Assembly: GCF_004122145.1 (NCBI RefSeq)
Contig: NZ_SBKQ01000005.1
Coordinates: 1 to 64,000 of the forward strand
DNA: 64,000 nucleotides
DNA from: Flavobacterium piscinae
Lineage (GTDB): Bacteria > Bacteroidota > Bacteroidia > Flavobacteriales > Flavobacteriaceae
Reading direction: 5' to 3'
Under the pieces are notes generated by a model. The model ran no database searches. It was not told the DNA's origin and was given only the letters and a program-made list of their open reading frames with translations. Numbering within the stretch: the stretch's first letter is position 1; every line of letters starts with the position of its first letter. Shown piece by piece: positions 61,758-64,000 of the stretch. Both the position numbers and the translations under genes were made by a program.

Positions 61758-62211
61758 TCTAATTTTAAAATTTTACGACTCATTTAGCAAGCTTGATGCG
61801 GATAATATGATTAGCTGTTATCACCCCAAAGTTACATTCAAAGATCCGGCATTCGGAAATTTAAATTATCAAGAAGTTTGTACGATGTGGAGAATGCTTA
61901 TTGAGAAAAGCAACGGAAATCTAACTATTGAATTTTCAAATATTAAAGTTACAAAAAAAAGTGGTAAAGCCAAGTGGATTGCTACCTATACGTTCAGCCA
62001 AACCAATCGGAAAGTTAAAAACATAATTCAAGCAAAATTCAAATTTAAAGATGGTCTTATCATCAGTCATAACGATTCGTTTAATTTTTGGTTTTGGAGT
62101 GGAATGGCCTTGGGATGGAAAGGTTATCTTTTAGGTTGGACTCCCTTTTTTAGAAATAAAGTTCGACAACAAGCCAATTTGTCATTAAAAAAATACATGA
62201 CTAAAAATTAA
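61741..62211 (+). CDS. SnoaL-like / NTF2-fold protein
   Basis: ATG 61741 starts the 156-residue protein; the frame runs back into the lipoprotein gene, but the NTF2-like domain begins here (HNLILKFYDSFSKLDADNMISCYHPKVTFKDPAFGNL). The pattern of an N-terminal helix, YHPxVxFxDPxFG and a curved sheet (FSQTNRKVKNIIQAKFKFKDGLIISHNDSFNFW) is typical of small SnoaL-like proteins, a ligand-binding or isomerase-like fold. It overlaps the previous gene by 17 nt and the convergent menC gene by 11 nt. No active site can be named. Confidence 0.8.
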   Translation: MHTSHNLILKFYDSFSKLDADNMISCYHPKVTFKDPAFGNLNYQEVCTMWRMLIEKSNGNLTIEFSNIKVTKKSGKAKWIATYTFSQTNRKVKNIIQAKFKFKDGLIISHNDSFNFWFWSGMALGWKGYLLGWTPFFRNKVRQQANLSLKKYMTKN

Positions 62212-63244
62212 TTGCTCTTGTGTTCCAACTAACTGATGGATCATACTGTATACTTCCGTTAATAATAGTTAACGGACAATTAAAATTATTTGAATAAAGG
62301 CCACCTGTACCCAAGCCTTGAGGCAAAGGATTCTGTAAGGTGAAAGTCCATTGTGAAATTGCATTCAATCCAATATTACTTTCCAACGCAGAAGTAATCC
62401 ACCAACCGATTTGAAAATCATCGGCAATGGAAATCCATTCCTTAGTTCCGGTAAATCCTCCTACTAAACTCGGTTTTAAAATAATGTATTGAGGTTTAAT
62501 CCGTTCCAGTAATTTACGCTTTTTTTCAATTGAAAAAACGCCAATCAATTCTTCATCTAACGCAATAGGAATCGGTGTTTTTAGACATAATTCCATCATT
62601 TTATCAGACTGATTTTGAGCAATGGGCTGTTCAATACTATGTATTTGATATTCAGCTAATTGATTAAGTCTTTTTAAAGCTTCTTTAGGATTAAAAGCCC
62701 CATTGGCATCTACTCTTATTTCAACGGAATTCGCATCAAAATGTTGTCTAATAAATCGCAATAAACCCAATTCCTTTTCAAAATTTATTGCACCTATTTT
62801 CAATTTTACACAGCGAAAACCTTGAGCTAATTTTTCTTCAATTTGGGCTTTCATATATGATTCTTCTCCCATCCAAACCAGACCATTTATTTCCATATCT
62901 TTTTGTCCGGAAGTAAATGCAGAAGGAAATAATTCAAACGGATTTTTACTTTCCAGCGAAAGAAAAGCCGTTTCAAGCCCAAATTGAATAGAAGGAAATT
63001 CCGTTAAACGTTCCCAAAGTTCATCAATACCCAAATGAATATGTTCGCATACCCACTTCAGTTTTTCTTCATAATCCGGTCGGTCGTCAATGCTCAATGT
63101 TCGCAAAATACCGCACTCACCTATTCCTTTTTTACCGTCCTTTTCTAAGATGATAAACCAAGTTTCTTTTTGGGTCAAAACGCCTCTGGAAGTACCGGAA
63201 GGTCTTTTAAAATTTAAAATATATTTTTGATACGTGGCTTTCAC
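62201..63244 (-). CDS. menC: o-Succinylbenzoate synthase (menaquinone biosynthesis)
   Basis: An enolase-superfamily enzyme of 347 aa that dehydrates SHCHC to o-succinylbenzoate in menaquinone synthesis. The capping domain starts with PSGTSRGVLTQKETWFI; catalytic lysines are in VKLKIG (Lys147, Lys149) and LKPSLVGG (Lys257); the metal site is DANG (Asp179), EQP (Glu205) and DEEL (Asp230). Length and motifs agree with flavobacterial MenC. It follows the MBL-fold hydrolase gene by 3 bp, so both probably form one leftward operon with the gene at the window edge. Dipeptide epimerase-like relatives cannot be wholly excluded, but the pathway reading is favoured. Confidence 0.85.
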   Translation of the reverse strand: MKATYQKYILNFKRPSGTSRGVLTQKETWFIILEKDGKKGIGECGILRTLSIDDRPDYEEKLKWVCEHIHLGIDELWERLTEFPSIQFGLETAFLSLESKNPFELFPSAFTSGQKDMEINGLVWMGEESYMKAQIEEKLAQGFRCVKLKIGAINFEKELGLLRFIRQHFDANSVEIRVDANGAFNPKEALKRLNQLAEYQIHSIEQPIAQNQSDKMMELCLKTPIPIALDEELIGVFSIEKKRKLLERIKPQYIILKPSLVGGFTGTKEWISIADDFQIGWWITSALESNIGLNAISQWTFTLQNPLPQGLGTGGLYSNNFNCPLTIINGSIQYDPSVSWNTRAINF

Positions 63245-63247
63245 TGA

Positions 63248-63925
63248 TTACAGCTCAATTAAATCGCCAATTTCTAATAACATAAGGTCTTTTCCGCTGT
63301 TAAAGAATTTTTTGATCGCTTCAGCGTGGTCAATTTCAATGTATCCGAACGTATCATAGTGAACCCCTAACACCTTATCACATTCCACAAAATCTGCGGC
63401 TGTGATGGCATCTTCTACATCCATAGTAAAATTACTTCCAATGGGAAAAATCGCTAAATCCAACTTCGTGCGAAGCGGAATTAACTTCATATCCAAGGTT
63501 AATGCCGTATCGCCTGAAATATAAATGTTTTTATGTTCGCTTTCAATCACAAATCCGCCGGGATTACCTCCATAGGTGCCATCGGGAAATGAACTGGAAT
63601 GAATGGCGTTGACATATTTTACTTTCCCAAAATCAAACTGCCAACTTCCTCCATGATTCATGGGGTGACTCTGAAAGCCTTTGTTTCCATAATACGTGGC
63701 AATTTCCCAATTGGAAACTATTACGGCATTGGTTCGTTTTGCAATGGCTTCAACATCCAAAATATGGTCTTGATGAGCATGTGTTAACAAAATAAAATCA
63801 GCTTGCAAGGAATGAATATCTATATGAGCTGCTTTGGGATTTCCTGAAATAAAAGGATCTACTAAAATGTGCATTCCGCTCACCTCTATGCCAAGTGAAG
63901 CATGACCGTAAAATGTAATTTTCAT
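63248..63925 (-). CDS. MBL-fold metal-dependent hydrolase (UPF0173-like)
   Basis: The 225-residue protein is a metallo-beta-lactamase-fold enzyme with TFYGHASLGIEV at 4-15, the metal-binding HxHxDH box as HAHQDH (His49, His51, Asp53, His54), GDTALTLDM, and a late GVHYDTFG. This is the UPF0173 pattern, described as metal-dependent hydrolase. Its natural substrate is unknown. It lies 3 bp before menC and just after a hydrophobic-protein tail, so it may assist the menaquinone pathway; this is context only. Start ATG 63925. Confidence 0.85.
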   Translation of the reverse strand: MKITFYGHASLGIEVSGMHILVDPFISGNPKAAHIDIHSLQADFILLTHAHQDHILDVEAIAKRTNAVIVSNWEIATYYGNKGFQSHPMNHGGSWQFDFGKVKYVNAIHSSSFPDGTYGGNPGGFVIESEHKNIYISGDTALTLDMKLIPLRTKLDLAIFPIGSNFTMDVEDAITAADFVECDKVLGVHYDTFGYIEIDHAEAIKKFFNSGKDLMLLEIGDLIEL

Positions 63926-63940
63926 AGCTGTATTTTTTAA

Positions 63941-64000
63941 TTAAACAATAATATCTGAGATAAAATAAATCAAACACAACGAAAGCAGTAAAGAAACCAT
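63941..64000 (-). CDS. Partial CDS at window edge: hydrophobic C-terminus
   Basis: The last 20 codons on the minus strand read as MVSLLLSLCLIYFISDIIV and a TAA stop at 63941-63943; the first codon happens to be ATG at the edge but the gene probably continues beyond. The hydrophobic segment suits the final helix of a membrane protein. With menC and the MBL-fold gene downstream, the tail could belong to menA (DHNA prenyltransferase), which I recall preceding these genes in Flavobacterium. Too short for identification. Confidence 0.4.
   Translation of the reverse strand: MVSLLLSLCLIYFISDIIV

Overview
The window looks like a chromosomal segment of a Bacteroidota bacterium, most probably Flavobacterium or a close relative in the Flavobacteriaceae. 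The DNA is AT-rich and Shine-Dalgarno sites are largely absent. Several genes carry TAnnTTTG-type -7 boxes. Secreted proteins end in type IX secretion (T9SS) sorting domains of both type A and type B (gliding-motility-associated, CHU_C), and the housekeeping genes (argS, fabH, htpG, menC) read as flavobacterial. These assignments come from motif reading, not from searches.

Layout. 1-2.1 kb is an accessory patch: a long inverted repeat, two coupled genes of unknown function, then degenerate tandem repeats of about 220 bp. 2.1-10 kb holds a secreted type A T9SS protein, then a leftward operon of two SGNH-fold esterases (one with an inserted LysM domain) and an MBOAT acyltransferase, i.e. a predicted envelope O-acetylation system, then argS. 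10-30 kb is rich in surface and secreted proteins: a 1530-residue type B T9SS adhesin with nine Cys-containing repeats, a TonB-receptor-like outer-membrane barrel behind a perfect 22-bp palindrome, a stand-alone KAS III enzyme, an S9 peptidase, an ABC ATPase, a 1204-residue mosaic protein with a type A signal, and a protein with about 20 YadA-head-like repeats and a C1q-like end. 30-34 kb carries small lipoproteins, a methyltransferase, a DinB-like protein and an esterase. 34-38 kb has a TetR-AarF/UbiB pair divergent from htpG.

39-43.5 kb holds a leftward cluster (56-residue membrane protein, 100-residue protein, DUF6671-like protein, Sua5/YrdC threonylcarbamoyl-AMP synthase, SbtA-like bicarbonate permease) divergent from a LysR regulator. 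This links a bicarbonate-consuming enzyme to a putative bicarbonate transporter. 43.5-54.3 kb has an L,D-transpeptidase-like lipoprotein, a DMT exporter, a DoxX-like protein, aquaporin Z, an AlkB-family dioxygenase, a sterol-desaturase-family enzyme, two tandem TIGR03643-like small proteins, an alpha/beta hydrolase, an M61 aminopeptidase, a DUF819 permease and a DUF4369 lipoprotein. 54.3-60 kb is a leftward pair of type B T9SS proteins. 60-62.2 kb is a small rightward operon with a leaderless M23 peptidase. The window ends in a menaquinone-related leftward set (menC, an MBL-fold hydrolase, and the tail of an upstream hydrophobic protein).

For several genes the likely start is moved inward from the longest reading frame, because a signal peptide or promoter fixes it. 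The features that look least described are the LysM-containing acetylation operon, the DUF6671-Sua5-SbtA cluster with its tiny membrane protein, the nine-repeat adhesin, and the palindromic operator in front of the outer-membrane barrel gene.
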